Shown one piece after another: positions 46,244 through 57,676 of a stretch of DNA of 64,000 bases. The stretch spans positions 60,950,008 to 61,014,007 of the forward strand of contig CM059973.1 in the NCBI GenBank assembly GCA_030490835.1, read 5' to 3'. Source of the DNA: Annona cherimola (lineage: Eukaryota > Streptophyta > Magnoliopsida > Magnoliales > Annonaceae). Below the pieces are notes generated by a model. That model saw only the letters and a list, made by a program, of their open reading frames with translations. It did no database searches and was not told the DNA's origin. The position numbers were made by a program, and so were the translations under genes. The number at the start of each line of letters is the position of its first letter. The first letter of the stretch is position 1.

Positions 46244-49200
46244 TGTAATACCCAGACCCGAGTATGATTCATATAAGTGCATTAAGATGTAGTTATGATT
46301 TATATGTGAATTTATTGATTTATGGATGATTTTTATGAATTAATGAATTTTGCAATTAGGGTTGCGATTATAATGGTGATTAAGATTAATTGTCATAGCC
46401 CAATGTGAGTCAAAATGACTAAAAGGACTTAATGAGGATTAGAATATCATAATGTAGCATAAATATTTATTTTAATTTTTGTGCTTTAATTAATAGAAAT
46501 TAGAATGAAAATTATGGAATTATGTTGGAAATCGTAGAAAATTCATAACTTGAGGCCTGTAAGGCGGAATGAGATGAAATTTGAAAGATAAGTTCGAGAC
46601 TTTGGGCTCAACCTTATGTGAGAATTAGATTAAGGAAAATGTGATGAGATTAAGGTAATAATTATTTATTTTTAATCTCACACTCTAAGGTTATTTTCAA
46701 AGGATCATAACTTGACGTAGAAAAGTTGGTTTGAGACGAAACTTGAAACGATTGAATAAAATTATGAAATCTATGGTATGGAAGGATTAGATTAAGCTAA
46801 GTACTATGAAAATATACTTAATCAGAAAAAGGTGCCTAACATTGAATTTGTGCACATTAGACTACCATAGCATTTATGCTAAAGCAAGTGGATTAAATGA
46901 CTTGGTTTAATATTATGAGAGGTGTCAATTGGAGATGAATGAAGATAGATTTTTTGAGATTGTTTAAGGGTCAAATCGATGGAAAAGTGAGGATTTAAAT
47001 GTATGGGTTTAATGGCCTAAGTGTAGCTCAAATGGAGCTTAGCTAAGGTGGCAACCAAGGGGACATCCAAGGGTGGATATGGCATGATATTTGGATTTTT
47101 AAAAATCCTAAAATGCATGTCTAAGTAGTTAAGACCCTAGGGTAACTAATGAGATATTTAAATATGTGGAATTTGAGGCATAAAAATGTCAAAAAGCAGG
47201 GCTACAAGGTGACGCCCCTAGTGGACAGCTTGGTTGCACATAAATGTGTGGATTTTGATGATTTTTGTTAATTATTAAATGAGTATTTTACTTGGATATA
47301 AAATTTACATGTCAACAAGGGATCAGTTAGAAATAAATTACCCTCATGACATGTGAAAAAGTGGATCCCATGGGCTAGTAAAAAAATATAAAAAGAGGAC
47401 CTTATCCATGGGGACGTCCACTTGAGAAAGGGGGAGAGAAAACTCTCAAAAATTTCTAAGTTGTGAAGCAAGCTTTAGAAGTCCAAACCAACAAGGAAAG
47501 AAGGGGAAAAGAGGAGAAAAAGAGAATGAAAAAAGGGAAGAAAGAGAAGAAGAACCAAGCCAAGAAGGTTGGATTCAAGTGGGATTCAATTCAATAAGTG
47601 AAACTTAGGTTTTGAATCATTTAAATCAATGTTTCTTCTCTCAAATCATGAGCCATGAATATGGTTCATAATGAACTCTTAAAGGATGAGTTATGATGTC
47701 TTGATGAAGGTATTGAATGACTTTTGAACGGTATAAATGAAATCAAGAGTTCAAGAGAGTTAAAAGGGATGTTAGGGTTAATTTTTGAGATGAAATCTAT
47801 CTTGAAATTTCTTAAAACCCTAAATCAAGTTGCTGTTTGGTTTGAGTATGATGATTAGGATGTAATTTATGTTCTTTTGGATTACATATGTTGATTTGGT
47901 CATTTGTTAATAATTTTAGCAAAAATGGAACTAAGGGTTTCATGAAATACCTGATTTTTCAATTTTTATGTTAAAAATGATGCAAAGAGGAGCTTAAATG
48001 GTTTATGGATGAATTATAAGGTAAAATAAACTAAATTAAGGACCCTTTGGACATCCTAAGTGGGTTGGATGAGATTGCCCTAAACCTGATTTTTAGGGTA
48101 CATGTATGGAACGTCCAAAATGGGTACCTTACATATGGATTTTGTTGCTTTTTGTAAATAATTAATTTATGGATGTTATGGAAGGTAAATTACCCTAGGA
48201 TTAGGGAACTTTTAATTTCCAAATAGGCTTGGAAAGATTTTCCCTAAATCTGATTGTCAAGGACATAAGTATGGACACATCAAAATGGGGTAAAAGGGGT
48301 ACCCTACATGCTTGAAATATTGCTGTTTTGGAAGCAACTAAATTATGAATTTTAATTATGTGATAATACCCTAAATTTGAGTTAAGAAAATCATGTTTAG
48401 TTACTAAAAATTATGATTTAAAAATCTGTTAAGATTTAAGTATTGAAAGAGGCGTTGAAAGGATGAAAAATGGGTCATAACATGGCTGTTTTGGAACCCA
48501 ATGATAAATGGATTAAAATTCTAAAATTAGACCCTAAATTATATGTAATTAAAGGGTTTAATTATGTTGAAATTGGATGTAAGTTACTGTGTTAATAAAT
48601 TTCAAGAAATACAAAATATATGTGTTGTAAGTTGAACGTATATATGAATGGATGATATATGACTTATGTGAAATTGATAAAATGAAATTATGCATGAATA
48701 TATGATGAAATGCATAAATATGTTTCTGTATGGATGGTTTTTAGTTATCTCAAAATTTGAGATTAATTTATGAAGCTTCAGACGTCGATTGTATGCTTAA
48801 AATGAGCATTGACGTAGGAAAAATGAAAAATAGATGAAAAGTGCTAAATGGGAGGAATAAACTTCCAGATGTTGATTAACGATTGATTACTATGTGTTTA
48901 TCCTAAATATGAGTTTAAAATGACATATGGAATGGATGATATGATGCACAAGTGAATGTTGTGTATGTATATCGACTTGAAATTCAAGTCAGTTATCTAT
49001 GAAATGGATTATGGGATTGGAAAATTAAGTGAATCAAGCAAATGGATTATTATGAATGAAATGCTATTTTTATGTATAGGCAAATGAAAAGAAAAGGTTG
49101 ACACGGAAAGCCAAGCGAGCAAGGTAGGCAAGCAATTTTCCAAATGCTTTTGATTTATCAAAATATGATCAAATGCTTATAAATGATGTTCTAAATGTTT

Positions 49201-50279
49201 GAATGATTTAGCAAATGTATGTTTTAAATTATTTCTAAGATGTTTAAGGATAACCATTCCTTTATATAAATTTTTATTGAAATGATATTCCAATATGATA
49301 AATGAATTACTTATTGTTTTGCAATTATTTAAGATGAATGATGAATCATGGATTTATGAATGAAAAATCATGCTAGCATGTTAAAGTTCATGTTTATGAA
49401 AGGAATTATGTGCACAAAGCATTATGTCTACCTAAAAGGTATAAGCGGACCGAATGTCCCTCTTTTGTGTGGCCAAGTTGCTAAGATAGGCCTCGGGCCG
49501 ACGGCGCCTCCCTGGATTGGGAGAGTGGATGAAGATGGATGGTTGCCTAGCTAGCTTCTATCCAAGAAATGTCATGGTTTCAAATAATGCATTGCATAGT
49601 TTATGATATACCCTAGAGGGGTATAAGAAGCATGTTTTTTATGATATACCATCAAGTGGGTATAATATGGCTTTCCAAGTTATTTTAAATGAAAATAAAT
49701 TACCTGAAAACCTTATAGCTTGCTATTGAGTTTTGTCTCATAATTTTATTTTTCAAATCCTAAAGACAGGTGAAAGGAAGCACCATGCAAAGAGCACAGG
49801 TGGAGATTCTAGAAAATATGAATTTTTTAAAATTACTTGTGTATGGGTTTATGAATTAAATGGTTGTATGAATGATGACATTAAATTATGGTTTAATATT
49901 TTATAAAGATTATGATATATTTTATGACTATGAATTATGGCAAAAAAATTTACAGTCAAATGATAAGGTATGAATTAGCATGATATGACTAAGTATGGAT
50001 TTTATGATATCATATGCGTATTACGATTTGGGTTAATGACCTAAAAAGGCGTTTGATGGAAATTAAATGTATGAAATGAAATAAACTCTTAAGGAAATGA
50101 CCTAAAAAGATATTTAATGGAAATTGAATGTATGAAATGAAATAAACTCTTAAGGAGTTAGGATTAAGTGGATAAATATCCAATAAAGCCCGCCGTTTGA
50201 CAGAGCAACAATCCTGATCACATTTACCAATCGATAAGGTCTTGGAATAAGGTTGTGACGCTCGGGCTGGGGCGCCACA
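46244..50279 (+). repeat. 3' LTR of the chromovirus
   Basis: 4036 bp, TGTAATACCCAGACCC to GGGGCGCCACA. Relative to the 5' LTR it has about 330 extra bases at 47262-47598 and a tandem duplication of about 65 bp near 50030-50160 (AAGGAAATGACCTAAAAAG repeat). Many scattered substitutions separate the pair, so the insertion is not recent. Confidence 0.95.
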
Positions 50280-50284
50280 CAACG

Positions 50285-51030
50285 AGTTGGATGACTCTAT
50301 TCTCTTAATTTCCCATGGAAGCTTTGAAAGAACAAGATTAGGTCAACTATATTTAACTCGGTGAATTGACTCAATAGATTTGACTTGACGAGTTGGATGA
50401 ACCGATTTTCTTAATTACCCATGATAATTCTAAAAAGAGAAAAACTAAGTTATGTGAGTACGAATTGAGGAGCCTACTTGATGGTTTGGGGGTTAGAGAG
50501 TTGGATGACTCGATTTCTCAATTGCTTAAGAAATTTCAAAAGGGCAAAGTAGGGTAACTGGATTTAACTTAGTGAGCTCACTCACTTGGATCTTTAAATT
50601 GACCTATGACAATTTAGAAAGGTCAAGACCAGATTGGTTTGGTTTCAGTGGATGAGCTTATTCAATAGTTTTGGAATCAACAAGTTGGAAAACTCAGTTC
50701 TCGTAATTGCCCATGAGTAGGTTATTAAGAATTAGATCAAGTTAATTGGGTTTGACACAGATATGTTAGCTTAGTATGTTTGACTCAACGAGTTGGGTTG
50801 ACTTGTTCTTTGAATCGACTAGTGAGAAATTTAGAAAGAGCGGGATTAGGATGATTGAGTTTGACTTGGTAAACTAACTTAGTAGATCGATTCAATTTTC
50901 TTAATTGACCTATAAAATTTTTAAAAAGATCGAGACCATGTTAGCTGAGTTCAACTATCAGAATCCTAAAAATTGCGAACCATATAAAATAGGTTTGACT
51001 AAACAAGTTGAATGACTCAATTCTCTCAAT
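50285..51030. repeat. degenerate 105-bp tandem repeat, segment C
   Basis: Continues segment B after the chromovirus target duplication. The landmark GAGTTGGATGA recurs at about 50284, 50389 and 50498. Later, more diverged units contain CAAGTTGGAAAACTC and GAGTTGGGTTGACTTG. The spacing near the start is 104-110 bp. Confidence 0.75.
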
Positions 51031-52981
51031 TGCTATTATCTTGTGAACCTTTATATTTAGAATATTTTATGAATTTATAATTATCTTAAATAGATAACAC
51101 CTTGACATTAATTATCTCTCTCTGGGCTTTAGTCAACATCTCTACTAAGCCTTATTGGTACCCTTTGATTTCCTTGTTAAGTGAACCTTAATCTAATAAT
51201 TTCACATTATTTATAGGTAAACCCACCTATGTTTATCTATCCTAATCTTTGACATTAATCCAATGTTGATAAGAAATCAAGAATGTCAGAAAATGTAAGG
51301 ACTAACTATTGGATCATCAAAATCGGACATAATGATCATCTTAGGTGGGTCATGATCTTCATATCCAATCATTTTGATTGACCGGGCACACTTGTTAATT
51401 TGTGCAAGAAACGTAGGTTGGGAATCCATGGAATTTCGGATTATGAAGCTCAATTAATAACTATATTTTTACCATTTTATTCCTACATTTTTATCATTTC
51501 CAATCATTTCTTTTTCCTATTATGCTCCAATTACTATTTTTATTCCATCTTTACCCTTATAGTTTCATATCAATCACAAAATTTTCAAAATATTTCATTT
51601 TTCCCCTTCTCACCCCCATCCCACAATTCCTGCAATTTTCAAATCACCAAAAGTCACCTAAATCATGTAGAGCCTTTACTTCAATCTGTCAAGGACAATT
51701 CTAGTGTAGCGCCGTACCCCACTGCTGCCGAGGACACCAACGACAATCTTCAAAAAATTTTCCACCGCATGCTTGGGTGGAACATGGCCAATGGATTTTT
51801 ATAACTGGTGTTTTTAATTTTTGACCTTCACAACCCTCTTAAGTAAGTCGGAGAAGAAAAGCATCATAGGAGTTGGATTTTTACGAAGGATGTTTTTGTT
51901 ATTTCATTGTGTGCGGGGTTAGATTTGCAAAAGAAACAAATTTTGCGAGTTAGTTTTGCTCTTATTCAAACTTAAGGGTCCAGTACGCTATTTTCTAAAC
52001 TAGAAAGTTAATTTTGGAAAAACCCCTTGCTAGTAAAGTCATCTAATTTGAAGCTCTATTACATTTTTTTTTTTTTATATTCCTTACATCCCTACACCTC
52101 ATCAGAATTGGTCACTATGGATTAAGAGTTTTTCTGAAATATATCTACTATGGTCGTCTCTAATTTCAAACATACCAATTACCTTTTAATTTAATCCAAA
52201 AAAATCCATTAATTTGTCATAGATGCGAATAAACACCATTAGTTGATACACGAAATTGCCAACATGCCCATCAAATATAGGATTAGCTTAAAAAATTGAA
52301 CCTATAACTTATGGTTGCCTTAGTTGCACAAAACTCTAAATATTGTAGAGAGCTCTAATTTCATTACTCTACATTTCATTTCATCTTTTATTATTTTACA
52401 CTAAGGGTATTTTGGGCATTTATGAAAATATAACAGCTACCTACCGTTTACTTATCTAACAGCCTTTGACGGGATAAGTATTTTGGGGGATTAAAGCAAC
52501 CGTAGTAAGTATATTTAGAATTTCTAAAATGTAATATGTTTATTTGGGATTAGGGTTAAATGTAGTGGATATATTTAAAAAAAGCCAACAAATTAATAAT
52601 ATGAAATAGGTTTTCTTAATCGATTTTCTTGAGATAAACCCTTTCAATGAATTGTAAATTGTAACTTATGAAGGCACTTGGTGAAAACAGTTGAAAGTTC
52701 AACGTATAATTAAATAGAAAATGACTTTATGATTAAAGTGAAATTAAAATGCAATTCCAAGATAAAAAAGCAATATATCTTTCCTGAAGCTAGTGATCCC
52801 TTACGAAAATCAATACAAGAGAACTCTGGGACAACCAGATACATGAAATATTATTAAAGGGCAGACGACACATAATATTGTTTTACATGATTCCTGGCTT
52901 CAACAGTATAAATTGGACCAGCAAACATATGAAATACACCATGTTAATCGTCGTCATGGTAAAGCGCACAAGCTAAGCTAG
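51031..52981. other. intergenic DNA with one probable inverted-repeat element
   Basis: Mostly AT-rich DNA without a supported gene. A probable foldback or MITE lies at about 52130-52525. Its left end TCTGAAATATATCTACTATGG matches the complement of the right end, CCGTAGTAAGTATATTTAGAA, imperfectly. The longer open frame at 51400-51804 is Phe/Ser-rich and unlike any family I know. The last 250 bases are the likely 3' UTR side of the downstream - strand gene. Confidence 0.5.
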
Positions 52982-53735
52982 CTAGTCGCATTTTTTCAAA
53001 ATCTTGATGTCTTTCCACCGAGACTCCATGTAGTAGGAACTATTGTCCTGCTCATACACACCACACTTGAAGTAATGAAAGGCCCCACCACGATCCGGCA
53101 CTGCTAATTTCTGAACTCCATCGATGAAAATGCTCACATTTTTGGCTCCCACATCATGGATCACATTCAATCGAAACCATCGATCATAGATGTAAGGCAC
53201 GACGATGGGGTCCTTATAGTATGTGAGAGATCCATTGTACACCCTCATCATCACAGTCGTCGAATGGTTGGCTACACCGAAGAGCTGCATGATGCACACC
53301 CCTGAGGTCCCATTTGGCACGAATCCATATCCTTCAAATTGCCATACTCCTGATGAGTAATCGTATCCCTGAGAGATAATTAAAACACCGAATTAAAGGA
53401 GCATTGAAATTTGAAAAGAAAAAGAATAACTTGAGATAGAAAATGTTTACACGTATGCGGATCTCGCTTCTTGGGTTCGTGTTGCTAAAACGGGAGAGAG
53501 GTTTGTCAGTAGAATAGACCCATAACCTGTGCACTCCATCAATGAAGCTATACCGCGCAGTTTCCGGCAGGTCGTATGGCTTATGAAGGTGGAAGTTTGA
53601 GCTATTGAGTGGAAGTGAGACAAACCCAAGTGTAGGATCATGATCAGAAGGCCTACCCACTGCACCATAAATGTAGATGCAGCAGAGAAGGGAAACAATC
53701 AAGCCAATAACAGCTAATCGATACGTATTTTTCAT
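52982..53735 (-). CDS. citrate-binding protein-like, alginate-lyase-2 superfamily, secreted (2 exons)
   Basis: Exon 1 is 53735-53451 and exon 2 is 53368-52982. The donor GTAAAC and acceptor CTCAG give an 82-bp intron in phase 0. The product is 223 residues, close to the usual 210-230 for plant citrate-binding-protein-like sequences. A hydrophobic stretch at residues 7-27 (LAVIGLIVSLLCCIYIYG) is a signal peptide or anchor, implying vacuole or cell-wall targeting. The mature part shows the jelly-roll signatures FVSLPLNSSNFHLHKPYDLP, YSFIDGVHRLWVYSTDKP, SEIRIRGYDYSSGVWQFEGY, YDRWFRLNVIHD and HYFKCGVYEQ, ending ESRWKDIKILKKCD. The family is named for a rubber-tree vacuolar citrate-binding protein and shares the fold of polysaccharide lyase 7. 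Whether this one binds citrate or sugar is unknown. The frame is open and splice sites are clean, so it is probably functional. Repeats flank it on both sides. Confidence 0.92.
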
Positions 53736-53784
53736 TTCGTCCTTGGACCAGCCGCAGCTGCGTTGTTTACCGCGGGGGGAAAAA

Positions 53785-53854
53785 GAGAGAGAGAGAGAGA
53801 AATATTAATGCATGCGTAGATTTTTTGCGGTGAGTACGTGTGAGTGGGTTTATA
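53785..53854 (-). promoter_or_regulatory. core promoter and (GA)n leader of the citrate-binding-like gene
   Basis: On the - strand, CATATAAACC (TATAAA at 53854-53849) lies about 115 bases before the ATG at 53735, a normal plant TATA-to-start distance with a short leader. The leader holds a CT tract, the complement of (GA)n at 53785-53800. GCATGC, an RY-like motif, lies near 53810. No factor binding can be claimed. Confidence 0.5.
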
Positions 53855-54039
53855 TGCTATTTTGGAGCGGATAGAAACAGAATGGCTCGACAACGTATCC
53901 ATTAGATTAATTTCTCCATTTGTCTTAATGACCTCGTCTGATATGGAGGCAGGTGTTGAACGATTAGCTAGGAAAAGGATATGTGCTGATGTTCTGCATG
54001 GGTCAATATTGTTAAAATAAGTATGAATTATTTATCAGG

Positions 54040-54670
54040 AAAATTAAAACCAGTAATTTGGACCAATGAGTTAGATGACATGAATTTTCAATTGTCATTG
54101 AGAAACTTAGAAAGAATAAGACTAGGTTGATAGGAGTTTGATTTGATGAGTTACCTCAGTGATGTGTCTTAATGAGTTATACTCGTCATAAAATTAGAAA
54201 TAGCAGAATCAGATGTCTAGATTTGAATGTGCGACCTAACTAATTGGTTGTTTGTTACCCAACAAAAATTTTCAAACTAAAACATTTTAATCTAAAACTC
54301 TTCACTCTCCATAACTACTTATTTTAACTTTATTCTCTTTACTTCTTATCATTACCCATATTATATCACATTCTATTCCCGCATTAAAAAAAAATTTACA
54401 TAAAAATTTTTTTATTAAAAATTTTACACTTCCCAAACACACCCTGAGTGGTGTGAACCAAAGAGTTGGTTGACTCAATTTTTAAACTTATTTATGAGAA
54501 ACTTAGAAAAAGTAAGATCAAGTTGACTGAGTTTGACTTTGCGAGTGATTTGGATTCAACAAATTAGATGAATTAGTTCTGTTAATTATCTTTGATAAAC
54601 GTAGAAAGAGAGGAGACCATTTGACTCAATGATTTAACTCGGTAGATTACTCAATGGGTTAGATAAGACA
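54040..54670. repeat. degenerate 105-bp tandem repeat, segment D, interrupted by a MITE
   Basis: Units with GAGTTAGATGACATGAATTTTC, GAGAAACTTAGAAAGAATAAGACTAGGTTGA and GAGTTGGTTGACTCAATTT (short extracts) match the repeat seen at 32.8-35.3 and 50.3-51.0 kb. A MITE at 54246-54444 splits it. It lies on the other side of the citrate-binding-like gene from segment C. Confidence 0.65.
54246..54444. mobile_element. Tourist-like MITE
   Basis: The right end CCCAAACACACCC and an AT-rich interior (AAACTAAAACATTTTAATC, then ATTACCCATATTATATCAC) match the MITE group at 3413-3703. The left end is eroded (GGTTGTTTGTTACCC). About 199 bp. Confidence 0.6.
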
Positions 54671-54724
54671 AATGCAGAAGGCTACATGGCCAGAGATAGA
54701 GCTCATCGGGGTGAGATAAGCAAG

Positions 54725-55115
54725 CATTTGATTAAACACACATGAGTGTACTAAGTATTGATGCACCCAAGTGCAAATTTTTTTTTTTTTTTTTTAAATT
54801 TCAATAAAATTGTTAGTTTAAGTACATTTAACGTATGTATTTAGATTAAAAGTTTTACCATATGTATTAAGTTTTAAAAATAAGAGATTCATGCATATTT
54901 TTTAATTTTTTTAAAATAAGAATATTTAGTCATTTGAAACATCTAAAATACCCTTGTTTTTAAAAAACAAAAAATGCACAAATATTCAAAAATAGTAAAA
55001 ATTAATATATGTTAAATACACTTAGATTAATAATTTTATAAAAAATTTCAAAAATTAAAATGATTTCTGGAACAAAATGCATCAAAGCTTAGCGCACCTG
55101 GGTGCACTAGATAAT
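54725..55115. mobile_element. foldback (palindromic) element, copy 4
   Basis: The outer parts are TGATGCACCCAAGTGCAAA and AAAGCTTAGCGCACCTGGGTGCAC. The arms contain AAGTACATTTAACGTATG and its complement near TATGTTAAATACACTTAG. The structure is as in the copies at 28294 and 32345, with a poly-T run at the left arm. Confidence 0.72.
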
Positions 55116-55740
55116 AACCCGGATAAGTATGATGCAGTGAGAAAGACGAAGTGTAATGAAAGTAATATAATGAAGAAGAAGTTGCTAAGTTGGTAGCATG
55201 ATCACAGGGATACTAGCCACGAATATTATGAGCTTAGGGGTTAATTGACCCTTGATATTTGCTTGACCATGGTGGATATGGGAGGTTGTGAGAACAAAAA
55301 GGGGGGTCATGACATGGGATGGGATAGAGTAACATGTCTAGTTTCCACCTTGAATTTTTTGAAAGTTTATGATGATCATTTAGCTTTCCATCCTAGGAAT
55401 TACAATGAGGGAAGAGGATTAAATCTCAGCAAAATAGATTATGAGAGATCTTTCAGGATCTTAATTATGGCTTATCGATGATTCCATCACAAGTTGATTT
55501 GGCACAATGTAGCTTGAACCTCATCGTAGATTGTGTGCCATAGTTATTAAACATTGTCTGTTAATATCCATTAGATAAAAAGTATGAGCATTAGATCAAT
55601 CGTAATCGTTCCCCCTTAGTTAAAGGTAAGTTTAAATACTAAAGATCCATTGCAATTTAAGTACTAAATTTATCAAAAATTAGATACTTTTGGTAATTTC
55701 CCAATAAAGTAAGGAAATGATTCAAATGGATTGGTACCGT

Positions 55741-55815
55741 GGCATGGAAGGTTAAGACTCTACGGGTCAAGTAATGGCATGGAAGGTTAAGACTCTACGG
55801 GTCAAGTAATGGCAT
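55741..55815. repeat. 35-bp tandem repeat
   Basis: GGCATGGAAGGTTAAGACTC starts at 55741 and 55776 with identical units of 35 bp, followed by a partial third copy. The perfect identity suggests a recent duplication. Confidence 0.93.
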
Positions 55816-56176
55816 GGATGTGAAAATGTAGGGTAAATGTGAGTTTAATGGGAAAAATGAACTAATATATTTCCTTGAAGTGATTAATCCCATGAATGTG
55901 ATGGAGATCTTATCAAGGACAATTGAAAATTTTTTAACTTTAAAGACTATGTAGCACCTCGTTGTAATCCTTAGGCCCAAAAAAATCATCTTAAGTATGT
56001 ATATTATGGGTCAAATAGTGTGATATTATTCTCTCTGTCTTAGCAGCCCAGCTGCACACTTATTAACCCCCAACAACTCTTAGTTTTGGGTTGTAATAAG
56101 TTTACCAACTTTCGCCTGGTTTGTCCTCAAACAACAACTCAACTCAACCCAACTCTGGGCTTCTGCTTACTCTTCT

Positions 56177-56270
56177 CAACTTTAGATTTTAGCTCTTCAT
56201 CTTCCAACCACAATCAACTCAACTTTAAATTTTAGCTCTTCATCTTCCAACCACAATCAACTCAACTTTA
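56177..56270. repeat. 43-bp tandem repeat
   Basis: CAACTTTARATTTTAGCTC occurs at 56177 and 56220, with a partial third copy at 56263, giving a 43-bp period. The two full units differ by a single base in what I compared. Confidence 0.9.
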
Positions 56271-57676
56271 TTATGGGCCTCTGCCCCACATCTACTGGAA
56301 TGATCTGCTATGATACCATTTTTAATGCTTACACTTAGAAAAACTATCTTGGGCCTGTGGGTTATGGGTCCAAAGTGTGATATTGTTTACTCTGGCTTAG
56401 TAGCTCAGTTGCACGGTTTTAAAATGTTACACTATGTTTAAACTTAGACCTATTCATAAACTCCCAAGAATTCTCCCCTTTTCAATGTGGATTCAGTTCT
56501 GGGTTGTTATAGGAATGTGGAACCCCAATATATATTTATTTCTAAATCTTTTGCATAGGAGGACTTTTTTGAAATTTTCTAAAAAGTATTATAACCCTAG
56601 AATACCAAATCGCTATTGCAACACTAAAAAAATGCATAGCAAGAAAGAAAAGAAAAAAATGGAAGAAAGAGGGGAGAGAGAGAGAGAAGGGTAGGACGAG
56701 ACAGTATAGTAGTTGATTTCAATTTCTTGGGTAGGGTTTTGAAGTTGGAAGATTTAGGAAAAATTAGATGGAAATTCGGTAAGAAATTTATTCTTTGTTC
56801 CTCTTATTTATTTCATTTATTCTATATATTATGATGATGTGGATGAAATTAAACACGAATTTGTGATGTTAGGATTACAAATTCTAAACCCTAATAGGGT
56901 AGAGAAAAAGAAATTTTTCCATGGAGACAAAATGTGAGTATGAAACCTAGATGAATGATTTACAATGATATTTTATTAGAAATATAATAATTATTTTAGA
57001 AAATTTGAGATGATGTGAAAGATGGATGTCTTCCGATAGGTGGTTGAAATTTGAGAATGAAGAACTTAGAGTATTTGAGGATGAAATTAAAGAAAATTAT
57101 TTTTAGAATATTATTGTTATTTTGATATAGATTAAAGTGAAAAATATTAGAATCTTGTAATGCCTAAAGTTGAAGATTTGGGAATTTGCAAAAAAAAAAA
57201 GTAAGTATGGACTTTTCGTTTTTATGTGGATATACATACATGTTTATTTATTACAAGCATGAATGTTTTGTGATGATTGAATATTTTATTTGAGATTTTT
57301 GTGAAATTTTCTTTTTTGAGATTATGTTTGTCATGATTTTAATTATTTAATTGAGTTGAATAGTTTGAGAAATTATTTTGAGTTAACAATGACTTTGTGA
57401 TAATTTTAACTAAAAATTATTCGAGTTTAATGGATATGTTTTAAAATGAGCATATGAGTATGGGCATTATGAATGTGTGTATTTTAACAAGTACGACATG
57501 TGTGATGATTTTTCGAGGTGAGCTGAGGAATAAAAGGAGGTACAGTATATGATATAGTCATGTATGTCGCTATGATGGTTATAAGTCCATTGGGCTGTCA
57601 GGGTGACTTAGAAGATGATGATGGATGATGAGGATGAGCATTTGAGCACTGTTGCTTGCATAAGCATTGCATGGAC

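Larger units (their letters stand above)
35297..50279 (+). mobile_element. Ty3/gypsy chromovirus LTR retrotransposon (Tekay/Del-like), degenerate
   Basis: A complete 14,983-bp insertion flanked by CAACG on both sides (35292-35296 and 50280-50284). It has a 5' LTR 35297-38951, a primer-binding site, an extra 5' ORF, gag with zinc knuckles, protease, RT, RNase H remnant, integrase with a chromodomain-like C-terminus, a polypurine tract, and a 3' LTR 46244-50279. The order PR-RT-RH-IN identifies Ty3/gypsy. The chromodomain-like tail and very long LTRs (3.7 and 4.0 kb) fit the Tekay/Del lineage. Stops, frameshifts, an RNase H deletion and a nested solo LTR make it inactive. Confidence 0.94.
55116..57676. 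other. intergenic DNA, no gene supported
   Basis: AT-rich sequence with short duplications listed separately. A partly repeated phrase lies near 56020-56046 and 56373-56400 (AGTGTGATATT...CTTAGYAGCYCAGYTGCAC). The open frames here lack family features. The last 200 bases (GGGCTGTCAGG, GATGATGATGGATGATGAGG) might be LTR-derived, but I cannot show it. Confidence 0.45.

Noticed and set aside
51400..51804. Open frame of 134 codons rich in Phe and Ser
   Set aside because: Composition follows the T-rich DNA. I see no splice partners and no recognisable domain.
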